Below are positions 37,101 to 47,815 of a stretch of DNA of 48,530 nt, one piece after another; the stretch's first letter is position 1; each line of letters begins with the position of its first letter. Source of the DNA: Spirogloea muscicola (lineage: Eukaryota; Streptophyta; Zygnematophyceae; Spirogloeales; Spirogloeaceae); NCBI GenBank assembly GCA_009602725.1, contig WELB01000291.1:46898-95427 (forward strand), in the 5' to 3' direction. The notes below the pieces were generated by a model that saw only the letters and a list, made by a program, of their open reading frames with translations, did no database searches and was not told the origin of the DNA. The translations under genes and the position numbers were made by a program.

Positions 37101-39113
37101 GGCTGGCATACTCACTGCTACCGGTGCGAGCAGCAAAGGCAAGGGGGTCATGGGTGTCACGGTCCTGGATGCTGTGGTTGAGGACTTCTTTGTTCGGCAG
37201 CTCGCTGACAGGGAGCGCCGAGAGAGGCAGCTTGTGGAGGGCATTCGCATTGGCCAGACTGCGCCTGTGGAGGAGGAGGACGAAGTGGAGGGCGAGGAGG
37301 GCGTCGTGGAGGAGGATGAGGATGTAGTGGGCAACGTGGAGGTGGAGGCGGTTGCCAAGGTCGCAGCGGAGGTCGAGGGGGAGGTACAGGAGGAGGAGTC
37401 GCGGGTGTTGGAGATGAGGGGCAAGCCGACAGCTGTGCAGAGCTTGCCCGGCGTTGTGGCCGCTTTGGGCGAGAATATGCAGAGCAGCCTGCAGCTGGGT
37501 GGCGCGAGTGGCGCCGGCGGCCGAAGTGGCGTCAGCGGCAAAGCTGGCAAAGGGGGCCAAAGTGAGGCCAAGCGGAAGCTTGACGACTTGAGCAGTCCCA
37601 AGGAGAGCCCCCTCGCGGGCAGCCCTCCAGAGAAGAAGGGCCTTGAGAAGGACTTCATCACAGCCAACTTTTGTGGCTCTGACCTTGACCTTAGTCAGCT
37701 GAAGGCTCTTGGGAAGGCCGAGAATGTTCACCGCAACTTCTTGCCGACGGCGCAGATGGTGGAGGTGTGGAATGTCGAGCACAGCGATGTCAATCCTGTG
37801 GAGAGTGAGGGCCTGGCTGCGAAGATCAGTATGCTTGAGGAGCCCGCGGCTGAGGTGGATGAGGGCAAGGTGTTAGCACTTGCAGCAGAGCCGGCAGCGT
37901 CCGAGCAGGACACTTATGGGTGCCCTGTGTACTCCCTTGAGGATTTCAAGTTTGCAACATCTGACTTTGTCAACAAGATTCTGGAGGATGCTGCGTACGG
38001 CAATGAGTACCTTGGCACACTGAACGGCGGCAGTGTCATTGTTAAGAAGTATGGCACGCGGATAAGAGCACCTGGGGCCGCATCCAGTATCTCGCACCTG
38101 GCATCACTGAAGCACCCCACCATCATCCAACTCATGGGCTGCTGTCCTGCAGAGGGCTGCCTTGTCTATGAAGCCGTGCAGGGCGGCAGCCTTCAGGAGC
38201 ACCTCCGAGCCCTGGACTGGCAGACGCGGCTCACTATTGGGGCGGAGATTGCAGAGGCCTTGGCATACCTGCACTCGCGCTCTCCCACCGTGCTGCACCA
38301 AAAGCTGAAGCCTTCTACTGTACTCCTTGTGCACACGCCGAGGCAGCTGAGCATAAGTGGAGCCAAGCTCGTGCCCCAACAAGAGCAGCTGAGCAAGTTG
38401 GCTTTCATCGGCCCGATTGATCTTGCAGCAGTCACAGCACCAGCAGCCGGTCGGGATGGCATGCGGCTTGGAGGCCGAGGAGCTTCGGTGTCTCCTTATC
38501 TTGATCCTGACACACCCAGGACCGGCATTTTCGGCCCCGCCTCAGATGTCTACTCGTTTGGCATCATCCTCCTGCAGCTGCTGACCGGGTTGCCTCCAAC
38601 TGCTGCTCTGGGAGCCATCCAGCGGGCCGTCTCGGGAGGTTTGGAGAGCAAGAGCCTGGCAAGCGTGTTGGACACGGAGGGTGGAGAATGGCCAACGGCG
38701 CAGGCTTTCAAGGTTGCGGTGCTTGCACTTGAGTGCACGCACATGAACCCGTGCGACAGGCCTGATCTTGCTCTTCATGTCCTCCCAGTCCTGCAAGAGG
38801 TACACTTGGCCATGGCCCTTCGCAACATGATGCATATGCATTTGGTAATCTGTGTCAACAGGAAGCAATGCCGTTCCTGCACGTTGTGTTGATGTAGATA
38901 CAGCAGTAGATGCATTCCTTATTATCTCATGCTTCTTGAAAGCAGAGGGTACTTGGGAAGTTTAGAGAGCTTATATTTGGTCATGAAAGGGCTTGCAAAC
39001 TTCAGTTCCTGCAGCATTGCAATACCTGCTCCTGCAGCATTGCAATTCCTGCTTCTGAGCAACAATTCTTCTGCTTGCAGGTGAAGAAATGTGCGGCAGC
39101 ATCATGCGGATAG
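34185..39113 (+). CDS. NAC-domain protein fused to an RLCK/PUB-type pseudokinase (9 exons, ~1129 aa)
   Basis: Exons: 34185-34389, 34606-34647, 34905-35065, about 35235-35431, 35578-35759, 35832-36035, 36183-36361, 36613-38799, 39081-39113; phases agree. Residues 1-262 are unrecognised and partly helical. A NAC DNA-binding domain spans about 264-450: LPKGIRFTPTEHEVFEWLW (subdomain A), GYFFVRPQYRTGEKRRRR with a basic patch, CWKESC, then in exon 8 ERRMFRFKQ, EKWKMYEYTL and NAWVICKVV (subdomains D/E). A Gly/Ser-rich and then an acidic linker follow. A kinase-like domain spans about 829-1119 (YSLEDFKFATSDF ... SDVYSFGIILLQLLTGLPP ... NPCDRPDL), most like plant U-box/RLCK-IX kinases. The VAIK-type Lys is kept, but HRD reads HQK (952-954) and DFG reads GAK (973-975), so catalysis is unlikely. 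A nuclear regulator is inferred. Exons 1-4 and 9 are the least certain. Confidence 0.85.
36529..36574. repeat. 17-nt tandem repeat, ~2.7 copies, in an intron
   Basis: The unit GCAAGGGACTTCGTTTG repeats at 36529 and 36546, with a partial third copy at 36563. It lies in the intron before the large NAC/kinase exon. Confidence 0.9.
39006..39051. repeat. ~23-nt tandem duplication in the last intron of the NAC-pseudokinase gene
   Basis: TTCCTGCAGCATTGCAAT-type units occur back to back at about 39006-39028 and 39029-39051, shortly before the acceptor at 39080. Confidence 0.8.
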
Positions 39114-39135
39114 CTGGCACGCTCCGCCAGCTATC
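39109..39135 (+). other. 10-bp perfect hairpin overlapping the NAC-pseudokinase stop codon
   Basis: GATAGCTGGC at 39109-39118 and its exact reverse complement at 39126-39135 flank a 7-nt loop. The TAG stop (39111-39113) lies in the 5' arm. A role in mRNA processing or stability is possible but unproven. Confidence 0.6.
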
Positions 39136-40279
39136 TCGCGCTTCACTCCTGTTCAGGAAAGGCGGGGTATTTATCTTGGAGGGACTTTGAGTCTTTGAAG
39201 ATGCATATTCTCTGCTGTTATGTATGCAAGCAAGGCAGGTTGATGTACTGTTGGCTCAGTCTTCAGTGCAGCTCAGTCTCACCAGTTCACATTGTTAGCT
39301 GCCAGTGCTTCGCAGCGTCTATTAATATCAGTAATTCGTTCTCAGAGTCCCCAAGTAGCGCACTTAAGTAGCCAAATGGAGGGCAGATAGACCTTCTTGT
39401 AAATCGACAAGGAAGCAGCTGTTGTGCAAGCACAGCTATGCTACAGTGAAGTGTTGCGTTGGACGCCTCTCTCAACCTTGGTACAAAGTTGTCCTGATTT
39501 GAATTTGGGAGGATGTCACAAGCACCAGGCCAAAGAGCCTCTTCACACCTTTCTCAACCTGGAAGGATATGGGAAATGCTATTGAACTGCTTGACGTGGT
39601 AGCAGGTCGTAGATTATCTGAGGCGCATATTGTGAGGCGGTGTGTAAGCGTTGTGTTGGAATTGTTCACTGTAGATTAGAGGCTAAGTCTACTCCTGGAA
39701 GCAAGAAAACTTGCTCCAAAGCAGGCTGACTTTTTTATTAGCAGGTCAAAGAAGAGGGCACCAAGCAGTGTTTTCGTGGGCTTGACAGAAACACCATGGT
39801 ACCTGCGAGATATTGTCTTTGGGCTTGTTAACATGATGCAGCTGTTCATCAATCTACAAGAGCACTATATGTGAGCATAAACAAAAGAAGAATCAGGTCG
39901 ACGCCACCATTTCTGTCAGCAGAGTCACAGTCACAATTCAAGACAATTGGGATTCAGGAGAAGAGGGCACACCAACTGTAAGACCTCGTAAAGGTTGACT
40001 GCAAATGCTATAGATGCACGAGTTGTACCTTTTGATGGATAATTTATTGTAGGTAGACGAACGTATTCATTCTACGTATCCTTGCCATGGACAGGGCAAA
40101 CGCCAGTGTCAGCAACGGCAACATATACACAAGATGTCATGGACCATGTCGAAGGCCTCAGAGCCCTCCCATTTTGGACTAGATCTCGTAATTGTGGCAT
40201 AAGGAACCTCAAAGCAAACCTCAATGCCATACAGAGGACGAACACCGGCATCAGCTGTTGCAGACCATACATGTTCCAA
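39136..40279. other. Convergent intergenic region, no gene seen
   Basis: Holds the 3' flanks of the NAC-pseudokinase and threonine deaminase genes. Open frames are below 70 codons. A minus-strand AATAAA (TTTATT on the plus strand, 40043-40048) lies about 230 nt after the threonine deaminase stop and could be its polyadenylation signal. Confidence 0.5.
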
Positions 40280-43200
40280 TCATCTCATGAACATGTGAAA
40301 GGCCTCGTTGCCGCTCTCGTTTTCATACTCATAACCCAACGCATTCGCACTCAACTCAAAATCCCTTGCCTCATTGGCAGGAACTTGCAAGCCAACCAGG
40401 CAGTTGGCACCCATCTCCCCCTGTCAAGCATGGAAAGCGAAGGAATGTCTCCAATCAGAACATACTATGAGCAAGCATGGAGTCAGCTCTTGAGTACAGC
40501 TGCAGAGGTATACAGTGGCGACTACGAGTGCACATCCAGCAGATTCGACAATGTTGTTGCAAGATCAGCTACAGCTTTGTCAAAGTCAAGGTGTGCAGAA
40601 TCTTTGTGGGGATTGCTGTCAAGGAGTCGGCTACTTTACATCACAACTTCACCTGCGATCGATAGTGGAACAAAGTGATATTCCATCTAGGGCTCAGCAT
40701 ACGCAAGAACTTGGCCAAGGCGCCGGGCTTTTCTGGGAAAACAAATCTGTATAGAATCTCATTCGGCACGTCTGTTCGCCCACCCACCTGCCGGCAACAA
40801 GTTGTTATCGTCAGCAACAGCATGGCTACTGAGACAAACACCGTCCACAGCTTAAAGCATAACCTCAGGAAGGCCTCGATATGGTGGACCTCGGTCTATC
40901 ATGGGAGAATATGGGCTGCCCTTCTGTGCAGGTTCAATGCATGCAAGGGCTTGCCAGATGGCGAAGATGATCCTTGGCCAAGTCGTTGGAGGTCATGTCC
41001 AAGGTCGGCAGGCCAGCTGTGTCCATGCGCTGCTTGAGTGCGTCGAGCTCGTCTTGAGTGTGAACCCCCACACTGCCAGGAGCAGCCGGTCACAAAGTTC
41101 TGATGATTGTCTCCAGTGGTCAAGACAGAGCTCATCTAATGTCCTACTTGCTTTGCAAGCACATGTTACATTGTTAAAGTGCTTGATTTGCACCTGTACA
41201 GGACGTGCGCCACGCTGTCGTCGGCGTAGCGGTACTTGAATTCAGTGATGCTCAGCTTCGGGCCCACCTATGGAGGCAGGGCAGTGGCAACACTCGATTC
41301 AATACCCGACGTCATGTCTAGATTTTGTTGCTGAGGGCATCTGGCAAAGACATGCTAAAAGCAGGAATTGCAGATGACAGCAGTGGATGTAGATCTGGTT
41401 GCAAAGCCTCCTCCATCTCCTGCGTACCATAGATGCAAAGGTCTTGAACGACCCTGGGGTTTCCGGCATGGACGTTGCAAGCACGGCTTCCCGCCGCGCC
41501 CCTACGTTCGCCAGCTCTGTGATGAGCCGCAGGCGGTCAAAATTCATGTTGGCACCGCTGGTTATGGCAACCACACTCTCGCCCTCCAGGCCATAGTAGG
41601 TGCAGTACGCTTTGGCCCCCGCTAGCGCCAGCGCCCCAGCTGGCTCCAGAATGCTCCGTGTCTCTTCAAACACGTCCTAATGTCCAAATCCGACGAGCAT
41701 TTAGCGTACGTCAAGGACCCCACAACTGGAAGTTCGTGCGTACCCGATAGCAACATTTAGCTTATTTGTAATGTCCTGCTCAAAAGGATCTTCTACCTTG
41801 ATTGATGAGCAGATGGCGTCCCTGCCAACGAGTACGACGCCATCCAGCAGCTCTTGGCAGAGGCGGAATGTCTCCTTGCCGACCATCTTGACTGCCACGC
41901 CATCGGCAAAGCCGCCAACCTGCTCCAGCTGCACCCGTCGCCTGTGGTGGAGGGAGAGTGCCATGGCGTTGGCATCCACAGGCTCGACGCCAATGATGCG
42001 CACCTGGCAGGCGAGCAACCCTTACAGTCACATCAAGATCGCACTGGTGATTGACAAAAACTGGAGCTCGCATGTTGCCCTGAGCTGGCAGCTTTAGGCT
42101 GCCATCGTTGACACCATTTGCGCTCATACCCATTCGATCTCAAACAGGATGCAGAATCTGAGCCTTCATTCATTTACTCTTGCGATCCTTTTGGGGAGCA
42201 GCTAACTACAATGGGGGACAGGGTCCGACCTCGGGCCTGAGGCGCTTGACATAGGCCGCAATGCCGGCAATGAGGCCGCCGCCGCCAACGGGCACGAAGA
42301 TGGCATGGAGGGGCCCCGGGTGCTGGCGCACAATCTCCAGGCCGACGGTCCCCTGCCCGGCAATCACGTCAGGGTGGTCGAACGGCGGGATAAACACCCG
42401 CCCCTCCTCCTCTCCCCTCCGCATCGCGTAAGCCTGTGCAACCGCAGCAACCCATGAGTGCCTCCGCATGGGGGAATGCAGCACAGGGTCACTGGGACAG
42501 AGGAGCGCTGGGGCTCACGGAGACTACACCAGGTATTGCATCGTGCCAGTTGTATGAGCAAGTCGTAAGGCCCAAACACAGGTCCTGGTAGCGGTTGGCA
42601 CGTACTTTTGCGGAATGTCAGCCCAGCAACGTCAGCACATGCACAGTGGATGCCAATCTGGTAATGTATGGTGGGGCACCAGGAAAAGCTCGCCTGCGTC
42701 TCGTCGTAGCTGTCGCCGACAAGCACGACAGTGGCGCCCAGGCGCTCCACCGACAGCCACTTGATCTCCGGCGTCGTGACGGGCATGGCGACGACGGCGC
42801 TGCAGCCGAGGACGCGCGCCGACAGCGCCACGCCCTGCGCGTGGTTGCCCGCCGAGGAGCAGATGACGCCACGCGCCAGCTGCTCGGGCGGCAGCTGCGC
42901 CATCATGTTGTATGCGCCGCGCAGCTTGAACGAGAACACCTGGCGGAAGCCAAGAGAGGCGTCAGCAGGGCGCAAAAAGTTGCAGTAGCGCCATCAGGAG
43001 GAACCTGCTCTGATCGCACGACTACCTCTGTTAATCATTTATTATCAACACGTAAGACCCAAAACCGTTGTGATACCCCGACAAGGGACAGAGAATACCC
43101 TAACTCTCTGCTTTGGAGTTCCAGACGATCGGATCCTCTGACAGTGCTGCGACGGCCGTGCCCTCTCGTCAGGCCTAATGTGGAGCCAACGACCTCGGAC

Positions 43201-43444
43201 GCAGTCGGGGCTGGCCTAAGCCCTCGCACCAGTCAGGCAGCCCACTACCGAGGGCCGCAGCCTCAGCCGGCCTGTGGGATGAATGGTTCAGAGCTGGCGC
43301 AAGGTGTGGGACCTGCTGCATGTCCTCGCGCTTGAGGAGGACGCGGGCGCGCACGCGCTCGCTCAGCTTGGGCGCCAGCTCCAGCGGCGACTCCATGGCC
43401 ACGTCGTAGACGCGCGACGTGAGGATGCGGCGCAGGTAGCCCAT
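40280..43444 (-). CDS. OMR1: Biosynthetic threonine deaminase (threonine dehydratase), N-terminus incomplete
   Basis: PLP enzyme converting threonine to 2-oxobutanoate and ammonia, the first step of isoleucine synthesis, plastidial in plants. Exons in gene order: 43444-43313, 42939-42694, 42433-42230, 42003-41797, 41676-41428, 41267-41194, 41072-40955, 40787-40653, 40420-40280; 501 aa from the conserved Met. Motifs: [18 protein letters not shown] lysine in [48 protein letters not shown] and SGANMNF. Two ACT-like regulatory repeats follow ([11 protein letters not shown]...FKYRY and [11 protein letters not shown]...NITLFHYR), the family's site of isoleucine feedback control. The exon reads open upstream through a poly-Ala stretch to about 43576, so the mature start and transit peptide extend beyond 43444. 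Introns after 42694 and 40955 begin with GC rather than GT. Confidence 0.95.
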
Positions 43445-43493
43445 GGCCGACAGCGAGGGGTCCGGCGGGCAGGCCGCCGCCGCGGCCGCCGCT

Positions 43494-43528
<35 letters not shown>

Positions 43529-43888
43529 GTCAGCGGCAAGCCTCAGCGACAAGCTGGTATTCGGGTCCCCAGACCCTCAACGGCAGGCACCGTCAGCTTC
43601 TCGCATTGGGAGGCGACGACGGGCCCCTTCGTCGAGACGTCGCTCCAATGACACCCTCCCAATGGAACGTGACGGGAGAGCCCCTGCTGGCACCCCCGCC
43701 TTAGGTACAGTGGCCCCACTGCTTAATAGTGGCCCCATTGACTGGGATCGCCGTTCGGCGCGTCCCTTGTTCGGGGGCCGGCGGCCGCTGCCTGGACGCA
43801 GGACGCTAGATACGNGCGACGGCGCTGGAGCCGGCGCAGGCGGCGGCGGCGGCGGCGCCTGGCCCGCGGCGCCGCAGCTCGCCGCCAT
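43445..43888 (-). other. Probable transit-peptide region of threonine deaminase
   Basis: Upstream of the conserved core the frame stays open to 43576 and encodes a poly-Ala run. Further upstream an ATG at 43888 opens MAASCGAAGQAPPPPPPAP, which resembles a plastid transit peptide start, with a possible GT donor at 43812-43813 beside an ambiguous base at 43815. I could not find an acceptor of matching phase, so the junction is unresolved. Confidence 0.4.
43474..43528. repeat. (GCC)n triplet tract, poly-Ala in the threonine deaminase frame
   Basis: A nearly pure GCC tract of about 55 bp lies just 5' of the conserved core. Read on the minus strand in frame with that core it encodes about 18 alanines. 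Confidence 0.9.
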
Positions 43889-44039
43889 GGCTCAAGAACG
43901 AATGCGTAGTGGCTGCGAGGTCGTCGTCCCGGCAGCCCCGCCGCGAAGCCCGCCGCCTCCGCCGCCGCTGGGGGCTCCTAAACCCCCAGCCTCTGGGCAA
44001 CGATACCAGTGCAGAAGAAGCTTCTATCAAATGGTCGGG

Positions 44040-45180
44040 CATCATTTAGCGACCTCTATGTGCTGACTCGTGGTTACTGAGCGGGTCAGCTTAGCAGCAG
44101 GTGACGTACATTTGTCAATGTGCTTGCCTCTGTACTTGGCCACACATGGCCCTCCATCTCTTAATACACACGCATTCCCTTCCTTATCAAATGGGGCTAC
44201 ATGAAACGAAGCTCTATGCTAACGTGGCTAAGGTAACAATGTGTTCTCAGTACCCACGGGTGAGCACATGTACAGATCCGACAAGCTAACTTGGGGAGCC
44301 GGAGCGCCGCCACGGAAGCCGGTGGCCTGACTTGGAGCGCGCGCCCAGCCACGCTGGTGAATAGCCAGAGCTTGCGAGCGCTGCAAACTTGGCGAGTGCC
44401 GCATTGTGGAATGCAAGTAATGCCTGCGGAATGCTAGTGTGCAAGAAGTGTGCCAGTGCGAAGAAGCAGATACATCTCTTCAAATGTAAGGCAATGGCTG
44501 TGAGAGGCCAGCCCAGAGAAGACGATCAGGGTCCCAAGGGCCGGAAGGCGCCAGAACCACACAGCTATGCAAGAGACTACAGCGTTTGGTACCTTGGTGA
44601 GCCCGAGTCAGCAGCCGCAAGTCGGAGTAACTTGCAGCTGGAGAAGGTACACCCCGATGAGACCCAGAAGCAGCAGCCATAGCGCGGCCTGCCTGCAAGT
44701 GCACTGCGTGAGCCTGGGACCGGAAGGATTCGCATGGAAAGTTGAGGAGCTGCTCTTGAAGGGGACAAGGGCTGTGGCAGGCCACCCAAGAAGGGGAGGT
44801 CGTCCAATAAGGAATGGGGGTGAGCCCAGAAGAAGAATCACTGTCAAGTGGGCCATAGCTGTGAGAGATAGAGAAGCAGCTCTTCCGGATAAGCATGGGG
44901 GCGAGGGCTGTGAAAGCCAGCCCGAGAGCGTGGACAAGGTCCGAAGACAGTCCACTTGGAAGAGACAGGCCACGAAAGAGAATATAAGGGTCAAAGGAGC
45001 TGGAAAAACACGCAACAGCCAAAAGGAAGAGATTTCCCAGTAGAGAAGGCGCACGCTGCGCATGATAAGTGGGAGGCGAAAGCAAGCCAGCACACCTCCT
45101 GGCAACTTTGACCCCAACACTGCTAGTAGCAAGCAATCACACACTTCCCCTCTACTCTTCTTGTATGGATTAGCGAGCAC
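44040..45180. repeat. Interspersed repeat cluster (copy 4)
   Basis: The block at 44045-44170 contains the core TGACTCG-N11-CGGGTCA at 44065-44089 and is nearly identical to the reverse complement of 33475-33600. 44480-44960 shares blocks with 31180-31400, and 44590-44720 with 18410-18520, both in reverse complement. GCGCACGCTGCGCATGATAAG near 45048 resembles sequence at 48350. Minus-strand open frames of about 190-220 codons run through here but carry no domain. Confidence 0.75.
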
Positions 45181-45605
45181 TTAATTCTCCGGGCTGCATG
45201 GCTGTTGGTCAACACTGGCTTGCATGCATACCCCACCCAGCTTGACTGTGGCCAGTACCACTCTATTCAAAGGTGGCCACTCCGGCAGCCAAATCTTTCA
45301 CCCATCGGCCAGATTTGGCCGCCCCAATCTGCTGGCTAGCTGTTCAGCAGCTGCATGCTCAAGACTGGGTCGCAGGGAATGGGTATACCAGCATCCCAGT
45401 GAACCTCGTAACTTGCTGAGGAGGGGCCGAGTGACATGCTGCCTGCTAAATGTCTAAGCACGCCTTCTCCACGTGGCTGCAGGCCGTAGCTGCAGCTAGG
45501 GAAGAGAATGCATCCTGGCGTTCCTTGCCAGGCTCATGCATTGCCTCAATGCAAGCTGCTTGCCTACAGGCCTACTGGCAACCTGCTGATCCTGCAGTCA
45601 TCACC
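45181..45605. other. 3' flank of the deoxynucleoside kinase gene, no gene seen
   Basis: Sequence downstream of the minus-strand stop at 45606. It has no conserved open frame, clear polyadenylation motif or repeat match. Confidence 0.5.
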
Positions 45606-47736
45606 TTATGTGACCATGTCTCCCGGCTCCAATGGGGTCATTGGGTATGGTTGTCGCTCCCACAGGCTTAACAAAAATGTCACTATGCTATCGATGAGCT
45701 GATCCCTGTCTGCAGAGGGCTCTTCAAATGTAATGTCAGGGTTACAGTTGACAACAAGCACAGACTTTCCGTCGATGGACGGGTGACTTACTGGGAGGTG
45801 CCCATTGACAGTGCCCTGGCAGCAATCATATGGTCCACCATGTCCTGCTCAGCCAACAGTACAGCCAGGTGTTGACATGTTTTCAAGACGGGCTGTAAGG
45901 AACAAGGCTGTAAGCACGTGCACAAAATGGCAGGTGGCACAACAGTGACATTGCATGGGTGCCAAGCAGCCACTGGGCCTGACGAGAGGCTGTAAATGTA
46001 CCTGCGAGCAGGTGCTCTTGTGCCTCTGGCGAGAGAGAACCTTGCACAAACCACTGCTCATGCCTTTGATGAAGCAGCTCCAGGTAGTCTAAGCCAACAC
46101 TAGCCTCTTCCTGCCGCGCTCTGGGAGCAGCAGCTGAGTGGTTCCTTAGTGACATTGCAACTTCATGGGACTCTGGATAAAGGTGTGTGAGATTGGGAGC
46201 TTAGCCAAGAATATGCCTGCAAGCTTGCTCAGGCTAGCTGTGTGTGCTGTGCAAGAGGACAGATGCTTCAGTATTTACCTCTGTTTCAGGCGCTCAAGAC
46301 ATACTTGAGGGTCAGCTCTTAGATAGACAAACGCATCTGGAATCTGCTTGTCATATGCTCATCAACTGTCAGCCCACTTCCTGGCCTGATTGCCTGCATC
46401 CTGAACAATAGCAGCTGGAGCCTGCAAGCAAGCAACTTTCACAAACTCACAACATCTAAGCACCTATTGGCAGTGAGTTGGCTGACTCACGAGGTCAGGC
46501 AGTGCATTCAGCACCGGATCAAACCAGGCTTGATAAACGGCAGTTTCCATCTCATTGAAGAGCCCTTGCTGGATCTGAAGAGCTGCGAAGATGCATCGAT
46601 CGGTGAACACGCTACGCTCTGTCAAGCGCAGGCTGCTAGCTGCTGTAGTTGCACCCGTGTGATGTTGCACAAATCTCGTCAAGAAGACATAGCTTTGAAA
46701 AAGGTATCCATATCTGGAAAGGCATGCGGTCTGAAGTTAAGGTGCTGGCAAGCTGCTGTTACGTTATGAACCTCATTGGCTTGCATGCTGCTGGCTTGTC
46801 ACCGACTAGCTGCATCAAGTGCTATTCAACCCGTTGGCACAGCTTTCCTGAAAGCCCACTCCTCTGCGAAATCAAACTTTGAAAAGCGACGAATCCTCTA
46901 GAATATATTACGGCAATCACCGATGCCAGCTATGTTAGTGCCACAACTTAAAAGCACGGGGCTGCGCAAAAAACCAATAGAGGCTAGCAGAAATGTTGCA
47001 ATGATTGCTCGACAAGCTACGAGCCGGCCACCTTATTCCTGGCATGCCATCGGTGAGTATTTGCACCTTTGAGGTTCCTTGTAGTAGGCCTCGAGCAGAT
47101 TCAGTCCAGATCCACTCACATTCTGCCACTGGCCAATGGGCTCTAGCAGCAGGCTAACTTTCCTGACGACACAGCGTATGGGTGACAAGCTACAGCTAGT
47201 GAGAGTTCTCTCGTTACTGGTGACCCATAAGCTTAATATGAGTTCCTGACTGATTTATTATACCAGAACGAGTATCTCCAGGGCTTGCAAAGATCGCAAT
47301 TTGAGGTGCTGATGGCTCAGCACCTCATTATCAAGTCTCAGTTGACAGCTAACATCATCCTAAGCCCTGTGTTATACTTGCATGTGACCAGAGAAGGTCT
47401 GGTCATGCAAAGAGAAATCATCAGCAAAGACCACTCTGGAGTGTAAGCTGCTAGACTTCGTGTCACAGGAAGACATCGGCGGCACCACTGCTAAAAGCGT
47501 GGGCAGGCTCCGAGGAGCAGGCAGGCCCAGCTGGGGGCCTGTGAGCAGCTCAGACCTCTACTACTGCTGCTGGTTTAGCTATCGGGACGAGCGGGTACGC
47601 CAATTGCCGTCCTCTGGCTGTGGCATGGCGGCGGGCCTCACCCTTGGAGGCGCGGGTCCTGGCTGACGGCCCGCAGCAGCGTCGACTTGCCGACGCCGAT
47701 GTTGCCCTCGAAGGACACCGCGGGCGCGTGAGGCAT
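45606..47736 (-). CDS. dNK: Deoxynucleoside kinase (deoxyguanosine/deoxyadenosine kinase-like), 6 exons, 260 aa
   Basis: Phosphorylates deoxynucleosides to monophosphates for DNA precursor salvage. Exons in gene order: 47736-47642, 47162-47067, 46713-46491, 46343-46279, 46120-46002, 45790-45606; phases agree. Motifs: P-loop GNIGVGKST at residues 11-19, LLEPIGQWQNV (substrate-binding EPxxxW), RYGYLFQSYVFLTR, the ERS catalytic motif in LRLTERSVFTDR, WFDPVL, FVYLRADPQVCLERLKQR with the Arg-rich lid RARQEE, LDYLELLHQRHEQW, and VLVVNCNPDITFE. The order matches plant dNK (At1g72040 family). The start is the only ATG closely upstream of the P-loop. No clear organelle-targeting peptide precedes it, though an upstream non-canonical extension cannot be excluded. 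Substrate preference cannot be read from the sequence. Confidence 0.93.
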
Positions 47737-47780
47737 GGCCGCCTGGGGAGCTCAGAAACGACGGAGCCTTGCACGCGCCT

Positions 47781-47813
<33 letters not shown>
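47781..47813. repeat. (CCG)n triplet tract upstream of the deoxynucleoside kinase
   Basis: About 11 perfect triplets lie 45 bp before the start codon of the minus-strand kinase, probably in its 5' UTR as a CGG repeat. Confidence 0.9.

Positions 47814-47815
<2 letters not shown>

Noticed and set aside
43443-44066. 207-codon plus-strand poly-Ala frame
   Set aside because: It is antisense to the threonine deaminase 5' end; the GCC tract gives poly-Ala by composition alone.
44480-45180. Minus-strand frames of 190-218 codons
   Set aside because: They run through degenerate interspersed repeats that also occur elsewhere without an open frame, and carry no transposase or reverse-transcriptase motif.
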